Shown: positions 50,133 to 58,514, numbered from the stretch's first letter. The stretch is 64,000 nt of DNA from Breviolum minutum Mf 1.05b.01 (GCA_000507305.1 DF239318.1:124001-188000), one strand, 5' to 3'. Notes: generated by a model not told the origin, from the sequence alone. Made by a program: numbers and translations.

Positions 50133-50245
50133 TAATCATCTGAGAATATGACGATTGATTCTTAGGGGAAATTGCTCATCTGAGAATTAACTGGATTCCT
50201 ATAGGAATTTAATCATCTGAGAATATGACTGGATTCCTATAGGGA
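50133..50245. repeat. tandem repeat, about 45-bp unit
   Basis: TAATCATCTGAGAATATGAC / TGGATTCCTATAGG units repeated two to three times. Confidence 0.7.
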
Positions 50246-50283
50246 AAATATGCCATACTACATTGAGTAATTAATTTGGCCAG

Positions 50284-50394
50284 ATCATTGAAGTTGAAGC
50301 TTCCAAGTTCGGGAAAATCACCATTTTTTTCGTTGTCAGTATCACTTCGTGGCCTCGGACGATGAGTGGTGAAGGCGCGCAGCAGGGGTGGTGA
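50284..50394 (+). CDS. exon with duplicated acceptor context
   Basis: IIEVEASKFGKITIFFVVSI then TSWPRTMSGEGAQQGW and TGA. Upstream TTGGCCAGATCATT repeats that of 50019. Confidence 0.45.
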   Translation: MIEVEASKFGKITIFFVVSITSWPRTMSGEGAQQGW

Positions 50395-50652
50395 GTTGTT
50401 TCCAAATAGGGCACTGACTTGGGTTCTTGTTTTGGAGGGGTTGCAGAAATCACAGGAGATGGTTGCTTAAGATATTTGTTTGCAAATGTTTTTGTAAAAA
50501 CATATTGGGAAAACAACGATTGAAACTTTCTCTACACTGAGTTTGTAGACCGATTTTTTTAAAGTTTGCTTTCATGTTTTTTTTGTACTTCCAAGTCCCC
50601 AACAAAAACGGGGTGGAGCCCTAATAAGCAACCCTGAAATCATTGGTTATGC

Positions 50653-50865
50653 TTGATGCTGAGCCGCAAGAAAAGTGACCAGAGCCTCGGCCTTGGAGTT
50701 TTGGTGATGGTTACGGATCCAAAAGGTACATGTACACTAAATGAACATGATTTGAAATTTGTCATGTCGTGTGGATCCCACCCATTTCATTTTAAAGGGA
50801 ATCATTTTGAGGCAATTTTTCAACATGTGACCCCAACAAAAGGATACAGCTGTGACCGAACTTGA
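50653..50865 (+). CDS. candidate ORF, 70 codons
   Basis: LGVLVMVTDPKGTCTLNEHD and HPFHFKGNHFEAIFQHVTPT; no splice support. Confidence 0.3.
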   Translation: MMLSRKKSDQSLGLGVLVMVTDPKGTCTLNEHDLKFVMSCGSHPFHFKGNHFEAIFQHVTPTKGYSCDRT

Positions 50866-50903
50866 GGATAATTAGTTGTCATTGCTTCAGAGTGAAATTT
50901 GTG

Positions 50904-51047
50904 ATACTTGGATGTCCCAGGAAGTTAGGAAATGGTTAAGTGGGTTATATACCCTAACAAATACTCCCCCATTTATAAGTAGGTATATTAACCGATTTAA
51001 GTACTAACCATTAATATTAATTCTAACTTCCAACGGGACATCCAAGC
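50904..51047. mobile_element. family C element
   Basis: TACTTGGATGTCCCAGGAAG ... CTTCCAACGGGACATCCAAG. Confidence 0.9.
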
Positions 51048-51056
51048 ATTTTCCAG

Positions 51057-51195
51057 AGCATTGCAGCTGTGGATCTCAGTCTTGGAAGACTTCATCGCTG
51101 CTGGCGTCGCGTGCGTCACGGATATTAAGGGCCAGTCTCCTTCAGCAAAGGAGCGCCAAAAAAGTCGGGGGCTGGAAAGGAAAGCTGGTTTTTGA
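51057..51195 (+). CDS. terminal exon
   Basis: ALQLWISVLEDFIAAGVACV, TDIKGQSPSAKERQKSRGLE then RKAGF and TGA, acceptor ttttccag ten bases after a C element. Another frame (SLLQQRSAKKVGGWKGKLVF) is open longer, to a gtaagg at 51280. Confidence 0.6.
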
Positions 51196-51660
51196 GCAGT
51201 CGAAACAAAACAAACAATTCAAAACGAACTGCTTGCTTGATTGCTTTGCCTGGGGGATTAGACATGTTCAAACCTATGTAAGGCTTTTAAGAAGCTATCA
51301 CCATGCCATCACTGCAAGTTCCAAAGCAGAATAGAAGGTCAAAATGGCTTCAACAATGTGCAATTGTCCGAGTCATAAATGTAACTGCACATCCCTGGCC
51401 CAGAACATATGGATCCTGACCCCTGTGGAAATGCTTGGGCCGTTGTGCACGGAGAACAGATGCTGTAGAAATGCCATAAATGCCCTCGTTGTGCATGGAG
51501 AACAAATGTCATGAATCATGAGACTTGAACCACTGAAGGTGTTTCTCTATGTTGTTGCCCAATGTTAACCTTTGATTGATGATGTTTCTCAGCAAAAACT
51601 GGAGACATCCAAACTCCTGGTGAGGAGGAATCTGGGCGCACAAATCATGCCCCAAACAAC

Positions 51661-51715
51661 GAATGTATGTTGTATTTACCTACTACCCACATGTAGGTAA
51701 ATAGACCATGCAGTG
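51661..51715. mobile_element. family K element, short
   Basis: GTATGTTGTATTTACCTACT ... CATGTAGGTAAATAGACCAT. Confidence 0.7.
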
Positions 51716-51811
51716 AGTGTTTGGGTATTGGAGACCATCAGTTTTCGGATCCAGTGTGCACCTATTTCAGCTGCGCGTAGTAATTCCTTGGAACTTCCCT
51801 TAGTTTCCAAG

Positions 51812-51949
51812 CCGATCGACAGGAGATGCCGCCTCCCCCACCTTCTCAAAATGCCCCCGAGTTCGTCGCAGCAGAGTTGCCTCCGTTTCTTGGGTGGTTT
51901 GAGAAGGGGAGTGAAAGGAATCTCCCCCAAAATGCCCGCAAGAATTCAG
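51812..51949 (+). CDS. internal exon, Pro-rich
   Basis: DRQEMPPPPPSQNAPEFVAA, ELPPFLGWFEKGSERNLPQN then ARKNS, from agtttccaag to gtttag. The donor context ATTCAG|GTTTAGGAATTATA recurs at 14101-14122. Confidence 0.6.
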
Positions 51950-52745
51950 GTTTAGGAATTATACAACATGTAATTTTCCCAGATCAGTTGAATGTTTGTG
52001 ATAGGTTGTTTATGCATTGAATATATTTAGGGTTATAATATACCAACATGAACAGTGCTTGTATATGCTTCTATCATAGGAAAATTCCGACTATTGCAAT
52101 CATCATTTGCCCCACATATTACTGTATCTTGAGATGACAAGAGCATTCCGTTTCATGGGCTAAGTGTCACTCTTGAACAGTACGTATACCATTCAGGGAA
52201 CTAACATATCCCCTACCAAGGCACGTTTGAGTTCATGATTTTCCTTTTCCTAAGGTGGGATATGTTAGGTCCCTGGAGGATAGTTTCTTGAGAGGTGTTT
52301 TTTTTTCTTTTTTGACTGGTCATAGGGGACCGAAGTATTAAACGGATGTAGTTGGACACTTCCTTCATGCTATGATGGTTTTCAGACTCACCCGCCTCAG
52401 CAAGTTGGTCTTGGTATATTCACCTTAGGGCTTCAGCAGCATTTAGCACCCTGATCTTCCAGTTCTGTATTTGGAACATTTTTGGGTCCAGTTAGCTGAT
52501 ATATTGTTTGAGTGATTGTTGTAGTGTTTGGAAGATCTATCAACGCACTTTTGGTGACAGTTTTTGAAAAGGTGCAATGCCACGTACTTGGATGACCCCC
52601 CGGAATGAGAAAATCCGTGTATACGCATTGAAGCTTCCAAGAGACATCCATACCAAACCTAGCGGAACCCAAAAATGCACCAATGCGAAATCACCATTCA
52701 TCGATCACCACTCATCGCCAAGTTTTTTGCACAGATCATCCAGAA

Positions 52746-52818
52746 ATACCTCCCTAAAACTAGCAGCTTGCCCCTGAAAATAGGGCTTCCCAAAAGGAAG
52801 GTCGTCAGGGAGGGTAAA
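52746..52818. mobile_element. family F element, short
   Basis: TACCTCCCTAAAACTAGCAG, GAAGGTCGTCAGGGAGGGTA. Confidence 0.6.
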
Positions 52819-52864
52819 TCAATGTATGGCAACCATGGTCCACCCTCCCTTAAAACCAACTAGT

Positions 52865-52970
52865 AGCCCATAGGATCCATGTATAGTATATTTATGTATA
52901 AATTTATACTACACCTACTAATTTACTATAAAAATCAACAATTCATGCAGCATGAAATATGCCATTTCAG
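52865..52970. mobile_element. family K element, degenerate
   Basis: CCATAGGATCCATGTATAGT ... CATGAAATATGCC. Confidence 0.55.
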
Positions 52971-53175
52971 AGTGAAGATCCATCCTCACGAAACAGGGAT
53001 ATCTCCTCGGCTGAACCGCCATTTTTTCAGGTTGCCGGGCAAGGGCTACGGCTACGCAGCAGATCTACCTGTGCCGGTGAAGCTGGCACAAGTTTTGTAA
53101 CTTTGACGAAGTTGGTGGTGAAGGTTGAGAAGGGGCTGTTTTTTATTAACCAAGTGGTACTGTTGAAACTGGGCG
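52971..53175 (+). CDS. exon with two good frames
   Basis: Frame 1 stays open into the next A element: SSRNRDISSAEPPFFQVAGQ, TSFVTLTKLVVKVEKGLFFI. Frame 2 ends at TAA 53098-53100: IHPHETGISPRLNRHFFRLP, GKGYGYAADLPVPVKLAQVL. Frame 2 has the more natural composition. Confidence 0.5.
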
Positions 53176-53270
53176 GTGGTTTCAAATATTTTTTATGTTC
53201 ACCCCTGTTTGGGGAAGATTGCCATTTTGACTATATAATATTTTTCGAAGGGGTTGAAACCACCACCTAG
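53173..53270. mobile_element. family A element
   Basis: GCGGTGGTTTCAAATATTTT ... GGGTTGAAACCACCACCTAG. Confidence 0.9.
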
Positions 53271-53277
53271 TTGAAAG

Positions 53278-53391
53278 GTCAGAAATCCGGGAATTAAAAG
53301 CCACCTTTTGGATGTATAGAAGCTAGATAAATAATGGGAAACACTACCAACCTCAACTGGTGATCGCCGGACTGAACCATCAACAGTATTA
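53278..53391. mobile_element. family B element adjacent to family A
   Basis: GGTCAGAAATCCGGGAATTA ... ACTGAACCATCAACAGTATT, 7 bp after an A copy. Confidence 0.7.
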
Positions 53392-53429
53392 ACTGCTACA
53401 ATACATGGATGTAAAGGTATAGAGTATAG

Positions 53430-53495
53430 AACATGGAGTTTCTGGGAATACGTTCTGATGACGTGTGCCAGGGGCGATCAACTCCTGTCTTTTAG
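53430..53495 (+). CDS. small exon with stop
   Basis: NMEFLGIRSDDVCQGRSTPV then F and TAG, after agagtatag. Confidence 0.4.
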   Translation, partial: NMEFLGIRSDDVCQGRSTPVF

Positions 53496-53734
53496 GGATG
53501 GTCATCTTATTCCTTTGCTAGGGAATCTGTAGAATTGGCATTACAAAGCTACTAATTGAGTTGATGCCCATCCCCAAGCACAGGGAAACACTGATTTTTT
53601 TTTTTTGAGCCAGCTGTAGTATTTGAAGGGTCGGGCCACCATACTCCAATGCTTCACCAGGAGCAAATTTTGGGGTGTCCATACACTTCATATTTATGTG
53701 TAGCCACTTTTCCAAAGAAATGCCACATCTCACA

Positions 53735-53760
53735 AACACACACACACACACTCACACACC
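53735..53760. repeat. (AC)n microsatellite
   Basis: CACACACACACACTCACACA. Confidence 0.9.
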
Positions 53761-53897
53761 CAACTAACAAAACAAAAACACATGCCACTAAACTCACCAC
53801 CACTAAACTGATATAACCCAACCGTTTTTTTGGGACCCGGGAAAAAACCCCATCCACAACAATCCCACGACCCAAATCATCCACCGAGACCACCCAG

Positions 53898-54009
53898 GAT
53901 CGCTGATGAACCTGAAGTTGGAACACCTGAGGTGCCAACCATGGGTTCTCGCAATCATCGCCTTGGAACCTGTCGTCCTTGTGTATCTTGTTGGAGGAAA
54001 AATTTCTGG
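53898..54009 (+). CDS. zinc-finger exon, N-terminal half (C-x2-C)
   Basis: IADEPEVGTPEVPTMGSRNH then RLGTCRPCVSCWRKNFW, donor GTTTGG of a family A element. GS-x2-H-x-LG-T-C-x-P-C is the opening of a zinc-finger module I associate with dinoflagellates; the partner half (ADCEFCHLCDSGEKKRRAKQ) is the exon at 55943. Probably an RNA-binding protein (inference). The frame is open upstream to 53830, but the only acceptors are inside it. A minus-strand frame overlaps and is rejected. Confidence 0.65.
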
Positions 54010-54109
54010 GTTTGGTGGTTTTGAATGTTGGGAAATTTTTCACCCCGAAAATTGGGGAAGATTCCCATTTTGACTAATATTTTTCAAAGGGGTTGAAACC
54101 ACCAACAAG
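54010..54109 (+). mobile_element. family A introner with 7-bp duplication
   Basis: GTTTGGTGGTTTTGAATGTT ... GGGTTGAAACCACCAACAAG. TTTCTGG flanks it exactly at 54003-54009 and 54110-54116. Confidence 0.9.
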
Positions 54110-54185
54110 TTTCTGGTAGTGATGTGTTTTTTTTTTTGATTGTTGGGAATTGTTCACCCCTAATTACCTGGGGGAGCTGGGGTGA

Positions 54186-54271
54186 TGGTTTTAAGAGTGA
54201 GTTGTTCATGTTCACCCCGAAATATTGACGAGCATATTTTTTTCGAGTTGGGTTGGTTCAACCACCAACTA
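54186..54271. mobile_element. family A element, left end eroded
   Basis: TTCACCCCGAAATATTGACG ... GGTTGGTTCAACCACCAACT. Confidence 0.75.
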
Positions 54272-54430
54272 GATTTAAAGGATGTTGTGAAAAAACATCC
54301 AAAAAAAAAGGAGGCAAAGTCTTGATTTTTCAGAAATCCCTTAATGACCACCATGATGTGGTGAAAAAAACAATTATTTTCCAGGGGGAAACGTGGCATT
54401 GGGGGGTTGGGCCAAACCCAAGATTGGAAG

Positions 54431-54494
54431 ATACTGTTGATGGGTTGGAAATCTGGCGAGAAAACTGGTGATCACCGGATTCTTTCAACAGTAT
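54431..54494. mobile_element. family B element, 64-bp mini form
   Basis: TACTGTTGATGGGTTGGAAA ... ACCGGATTCTTTCAACAGTA. Confidence 0.75.
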
Positions 54495-54621
54495 TTTAAA
54501 GGGATCTTATTGGTTGGATTTTACTGATGAGTTTGGGTCTTATTGGTACTGATGGATGATTGATGATGGTTGGTGATGGTTGATGATGATGATTGGTGTC
54601 GGAGTGCCCGGTGCCTTATAG

Positions 54622-54653
54622 GTCGGTTCTTAAAGGAGAAAAAGATGGGTACA
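54622..54653 (+). CDS. 32-nt candidate exon
   Basis: SVLKGEKDGY between ccttatag and a strong gtaaga donor. Confidence 0.45.
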
Positions 54654-55138
54654 GTAAGATCAATTTGGACCTGGTATTCACATATATAAACGGTTTTGAA
54701 TTATCAATGTTTTGCTACTTTGCTACCACAACCGCTCATTATGTTATGTCTTCCCTTTGGTTGCAGTTGATGATGTTGATTGATATATATATATATATAT
54801 ATCCCCTTTTCCACTGAGATTGAACTGTCGAGCGACTGTCATGATCAGTTGAGTACATTGTAAACTTGAAAATTTTGTGATTCGTATTAAAGGAAGGCCT
54901 GTTTTTCACTTAGAGTCAAAACTAACATATTCTGAATTTAAAATGAGGCAGATAGGCGACAAAACCTTTTTTTCTTATCGAAATCGGATTTGACGGAAGT
55001 TCATGTAAGGAATAGTGTCACGTGTTGTATCCATGTTTATCTGGTGTGTTGAGTTTGTATTGCAAGTAGTCCTTTTATTTAAAATTCCAGGCCCGAGTCC
55101 CTTTAGCTTTATGACCCCATCAAACGTGTGACCTTCAG

Positions 55139-55296
55139 TTGACAAAGTTTACCTGAGCAATGAAAAAATCCGGGCTGGTTGGGTTAAAACTACCCGACTT
55201 CGGGGACTTACGATCACCACGGTTATTCACCACTTGCGCCCGTCCTGGGAGCCCATCCTCCAAGCAGCAGCCATAAAACTCCCCAGCGGCCCCTGA
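55139..55296 (+). CDS. terminal exon, 51 codons
   Basis: DKVYLSNEKIRAGWVKTTRL, RGLTITTVIHHLRPSWEPIL then QAAAIKLPSGP and TGA, after accttcag. The first codons overlap a family L-like left end. Very good composition; family unknown. It would split the zinc-finger gene unless it belongs to another transcript. Confidence 0.6.
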
Positions 55297-55386
55297 CCTG
55301 CGCCTCAGGCATTTTTCCATACCAAGGGATGCTCAAGTGGTTTCTTGGAATTAGCAAACTGAAAAGACGTGCCAGTTTCAAGCTGA

Positions 55387-55581
55387 ATGGAGAAATGCGG
55401 TTCCAAGTTTCCATGTCTTGATATCTGCACATGTTTAAGAAACAATGATCTTTGCATTATGGATTCGTTCAGAGACACGTCGCCGTTGTTACCTTCGAAT
55501 CTTTACATGTTCCAACTAAATTTGACGAATTGCTTTGAAAGATTGGACCTAAGTGGAAGATCCAACCTTCCAAAAAAGAGG
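55387..55581 (+). CDS. candidate exon, 65 codons
   Basis: DICTCLRNNDLCIMDSFRDT, SPLLPSNLYMFQLNLTNCFE then RLDLSGRSNLPKK, donor gtgact. Possibly starts at gtttaag (about 55440). Confidence 0.45.
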
Positions 55582-55788
55582 TGACTCTGGTGTGATAAAT
55601 CTTTTTCATCTATCAATCTATCCATCCATATGTATCCATATGTTTCGTAACAATATGTTGATATACATCATATGAATTCATTTACATATGCAAGTATCAC
55701 CTCCGCTCGCCTAACACACTTCCCTTCTCAAAAGGAAAGCACTTTGAAATTCGCTACTGGAAAACCCAACTTAAACAACTCCACAAAG

Positions 55789-55917
55789 TTGGGCCCTACT
55801 AGCTTTAAATGGAGTTATATATAACCCGTATAAGTAGGGTAAAATAATTTCAGTAATCTATCATTATATAGGGCCATTTATTTAGGGTCCATATGTCACT
55901 TCATTTGCAACGATCCG
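55789..55917. mobile_element. family D element, degenerate
   Basis: AAAGTTGGGCCCTACTAGCT ... CACTTCATTTGCAACGATCC. Confidence 0.65.
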
Positions 55918-55942
55918 CTCTTCAACGCCCACCGATCCGCAG

Positions 55943-56056
55943 GTGCTGACTGTGAGTTTTGCCACTTATGCGACTCTGGTGAGAAGAAGAGACGTGCCAA
56001 GCAGCGGGCCGTCCTTCGAAAAGGCGGAAAAGGGATTTGGATTTCTCCTTGGAAAG
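55943..56056 (+). CDS. zinc-finger exon, CEFCHLC half
   Basis: ADCEFCHLCDSGEKKRRAKQ then RAVLRKGGKGIWISPWK. C-x2-C-H-L-C followed by a basic helix matches the second half of the finger begun at 53898. Acceptor gatccgcag, donor gtggtc, phase 1. A rival frame (RRRDVPSSGPSFEKAEKGFG) is open but lacks in-phase continuation. The expected x-C-x2-G residues between the halves are not found; see findings. Confidence 0.7.
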
Positions 56057-56145
56057 GTGGTCATTGTTTTCAAGCAGGGACTTAACCACGACCAAGGGAG
56101 ACTTAACCTGGATTTGAAACATGCTTTTCTCAGAAATTTTTTTAG

Positions 56146-56187
56146 GCCAAGATCAAGATCTAGATCATCTCGGCAAAAAGATTATAG
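56146..56187 (+). CDS. internal exon
   Basis: GQDQDLDHLGKKII, phase 1 in and out, between tttttttag and the GTGGTGG of a family A introner; 89-nt intron upstream. Confidence 0.65.
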
Positions 56188-56296
56188 GTGGTGGTTTCAA
56201 CATGTTCAACTATTCAAACCCCCGATCCTTGGTGAATTGATGCAATTTGATGCAATTTGACTAATATTTTTCAAGTAGGTTGATACCACCACCTAG
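56188..56296 (+). mobile_element. family A introner, phase-confirmed
   Basis: GTGGTGGTTTCAACATGTTC ... AGGTTGATACCACCACCTAG, 109 bp. Exons on both sides join in phase (...GKKIIDLFFSPKNTW). Confidence 0.9.
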
Positions 56297-56379
56297 ATTT
56301 ATTTTTCAGCCCTAAAAACACATGGGAGTCCAACAACGCTGATGTTGTTTTTGTTTTCTTTGAGTACGTGATGTTTTAG
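56297..56379 (+). CDS. exon with stop
   Basis: DLFFSPKNTWESNNADVVFV then FFEYVMF and TAG 56377-56379, if not spliced earlier (GTTTTT or GTGATG are possible donors). Continues the zinc-finger chain. Confidence 0.6.
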
Positions 56380-56481
56380 TTTTAGATTGAGGATGATTAT
56401 CATTTGAGAAATTGCGCATCCACTGTCAGTTTCTTATACTTGACTGCCCATCAACTCATTTCTCATCATCAATTACCACAG

Positions 56482-56619
56482 GTGATCGGCACCCACCAAC
56501 AAGCTCCTTTGTATAGGGAAGGTCTTGCAGGGTTTAGACATGATCAAATTCAGGGTAATTTGTATCCCCACTTATTCGAACCGCCACCCGTTGGAACAGA
56601 GGAGATATTCTGTAATATA
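56482..56619 (+). CDS. internal exon, 46 codons
   Basis: VIGTHQQAPLYREGLAGFRH, DQIQGNLYPHLFEPPPVGTE then EIFCNI, from ttaccacag to gtcata. A GTAATT at about 56552 could end it early. Possibly the same gene as the zinc finger (Gln/Pro-rich tail). Confidence 0.6.
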
Positions 56620-56648
56620 GTCATAAGTATGTTATGTTCTCATACTTG

Positions 56649-56650
56649 GT

Positions 56651-56685
<35 letters not shown>

Positions 56686-56790
56686 TTGTTGTTGCTGTTG
56701 TTGTTGTTGTTGTTGTTGCTGTTGTTGTTGTTGATGATGATGATGATGATGTTGTTGTTGTTGTTCTTGTTCTTGTTCTTGTTCTTGTTC

Positions 56791-56853
<63 letters not shown>
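56649..56853. repeat. (TTG)n compound microsatellite
   Basis: About 205 bp of TTG with GCTG, GATGATGATG and TTCTTG interruptions. It creates the false 248-codon Leu-rich ORF. Confidence 0.95.
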
Positions 56854-56856
<3 letters not shown>

Positions 56857-56872
56857 CCCATTAACATCATAG

Positions 56873-56917
56873 AATACACTTGCCGAGCATTATCGACTCT
56901 CTTTGAAACATATGTGG
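56873..56917 (+). CDS. small internal exon
   Basis: NTLAEHYRLSLKHMW between aacatcatag and gttaca, 15 codons in phase 0. Confidence 0.5.
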
Positions 56918-57256
56918 GTTACAGTTCCAGCCAGTCCTTTTTTTTTGCGGGGGGGAATCCTAGCTGTAGCTACCCCCTTCAAAGCTACCCTTCCGACAGA
57001 CTAGGGGTTCAACCCAGCTATTTGCGAGGAAGAGTGGTTTTAGCTATGGGAATTTCCCAGATTGGAAATATTGAAAGATATCACCCTTGCCAACAAAGAG
57101 GGATTGTTAAACACCATGATCCCTTAATAAAAAAGACATTTCCAGAGTAAACGTGGCATTTGGGGGGGCTTAGGCCCCTTAGTGGGTTTTACTGATGAGT
57201 CTTGGATCTTTACTGATGGATGATTGATGATGATTGGTGATGTTGGGTTTTTATAG

Positions 57257-57465
57257 CCGGCCTTATTAAGGGAAACCCATGGAATCTTCCATCAACGGTA
57301 TCACCCTTCCCTTCTCCGCATCCTGCCGGAGGTTTAGAGCTGCAAGAGGCTCCACAGCCCCTGGCTGTGGGCCTCGTGACCCCCTCGAGCCATGCTGGCG
57401 CGATGCCAGTGATGCTGCCGGGCATGGCGACGTATGGTCACCCCATGCTGCCGTCACCAGCGTGA
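57257..57465 (+). CDS. exon, Pro/Gly/Met-rich, stop at end
   Basis: VSPFPSPHPAGGLELQEAPQ, PLAVGLVTPSSHAGAMPVML then PGMATYGHPMLPSPA and TGA. The low-complexity Pro/Met/Gly style fits a disordered tail of a zinc-finger protein (inference). The 5' part (GLIKGNPWNLPST) overlaps a family B-like CATCAACGGTA end, suggesting exonised repeat. Confidence 0.6.
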
Positions 57466-57540
57466 AGATGGATGGGGTGGGAGGATGATGATATGATGAT
57501 ATGCTTAGAGATTCATTTTTTTCATCTCAGACGTTTCACG

Positions 57541-57640
57541 AATTGATACCAAAAATGGACAGATGTATAAGGAGATGCATTTTCCAAGGCCCATCATGTT
57601 TGGGTATCCATGTTAGTTTTCAGGGGTGTAGTGACATTAA
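57541..57640. mobile_element. family G element, degenerate
   Basis: AAGGAGATGCATTTTCCAAG, GTTAGTTTTCAGGGGTGTAG. Confidence 0.55.
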
Positions 57641-57947
57641 TTGATGAGAATTGGGCTCTTCTGCGCTTGATGAGCAATAGAATTTTGTTGCCCATTGTTT
57701 CTGAATCATGCCTGGCCTAATCCTGTTTTTGGTGGCCCTTCATACTACTTTCTCGGTTCTATGGTGGTTATTATAGGCCCATTCAGCTGGACAATTCAAC
57801 AGGACATATTTTAAATTGTATTTACTAGGGCACATGATGATTGTTCCATTGTGATCTTTGAGTACCGGAAGGTTTTTCCTTCTCATCTAATCTTGTATTA
57901 CCTCTTCTGGTTAACTGGTCAAGGGACAAAAAGACCACAATGTTCAG

Positions 57948-57981
57948 ATGTGTTTCCTGAATCAATGGATGATTTGTTCAT
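57948..57981 (+). CDS. small internal exon
   Basis: VFPESMDDLF plus AT, between aatgttcag and a family B introner. Joins the next exon in phase 2. Confidence 0.65.
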
Positions 57982-58085
57982 GTTTCTGTTGAAGGAAGAA
58001 ATCCTACACCGTTGATAGTTAATTCATCCTATTATTTACAGTGTGTTATACACCCCAGGTGGTGCAAGATTTCTTCCATCAACAG
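57982..58085 (+). mobile_element. family B introner with exact 9-bp duplication
   Basis: GTTTCTGTTGAAGGAAGAAA ... GATTTCTTCCATCAACAG, 104 bp. TTTGTTCAT is present on both sides (57973-57981, 58086-58094), so element and intron coincide to the base. Confidence 0.95.
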
Positions 58086-58182
58086 TTTGTTCATTGTCAT
58101 GTGTCAGTTTACCACTGGTGGATGTTTGTGGGGGTTGCATGTTCAGAGGCTGGAAGTTGAGGAGCGCTCCAGCGTAGCATAA
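58086..58182 (+). CDS. terminal exon
   Basis: LFIVMCQFTTGGCLWGLHVQ then RLEVEERSSVA and TAA 58180-58182. In phase with 57948-57981, giving DDLF-I-LFIVM. Confidence 0.65.
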
Positions 58183-58228
58183 ACAAAGCCAGTACCCACA
58201 AGAACCATTATTTACAATCAGATCAATG

Positions 58229-58235
58229 TCAACAA

Positions 58236-58266
<31 letters not shown>

Positions 58267-58482
58267 AACAGCAGCAACAACAATAGCAGCAACAACAACA
58301 ACAACAACAACAAGATCAACAACAACAACAACAGCAGCAACAACAGCAACAAAAACAACAAAAACAACAGCAACAGCAGCAACAACAGCAACAACGACAA
58401 CCACCACAACCACAACAACAACAACAACAACAACAATATCAACAAGAACAACAACAACAACAACAACAACAAGATCAACAAG

Positions 58483-58514
<32 letters not shown>

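Noticed and set aside
53654..54043. 129-codon minus ORF
   Set aside because: Includes the (GT)n repeat as a Val/Cys run and overlaps the zinc-finger exon and a family A element on the other strand.
54775..54802. (AT)n tracts as TATA boxes
   Set aside because: Simple repeats with no gene start in register. Dinoflagellate promoters are not reliably recognised by TATA.
56404..57150. 248-codon + ORF, the longest in the window
   Set aside because: Most of it is the translation of a TTG microsatellite (Leu run). Only the first part, 56482-56619, looks like a real exon.
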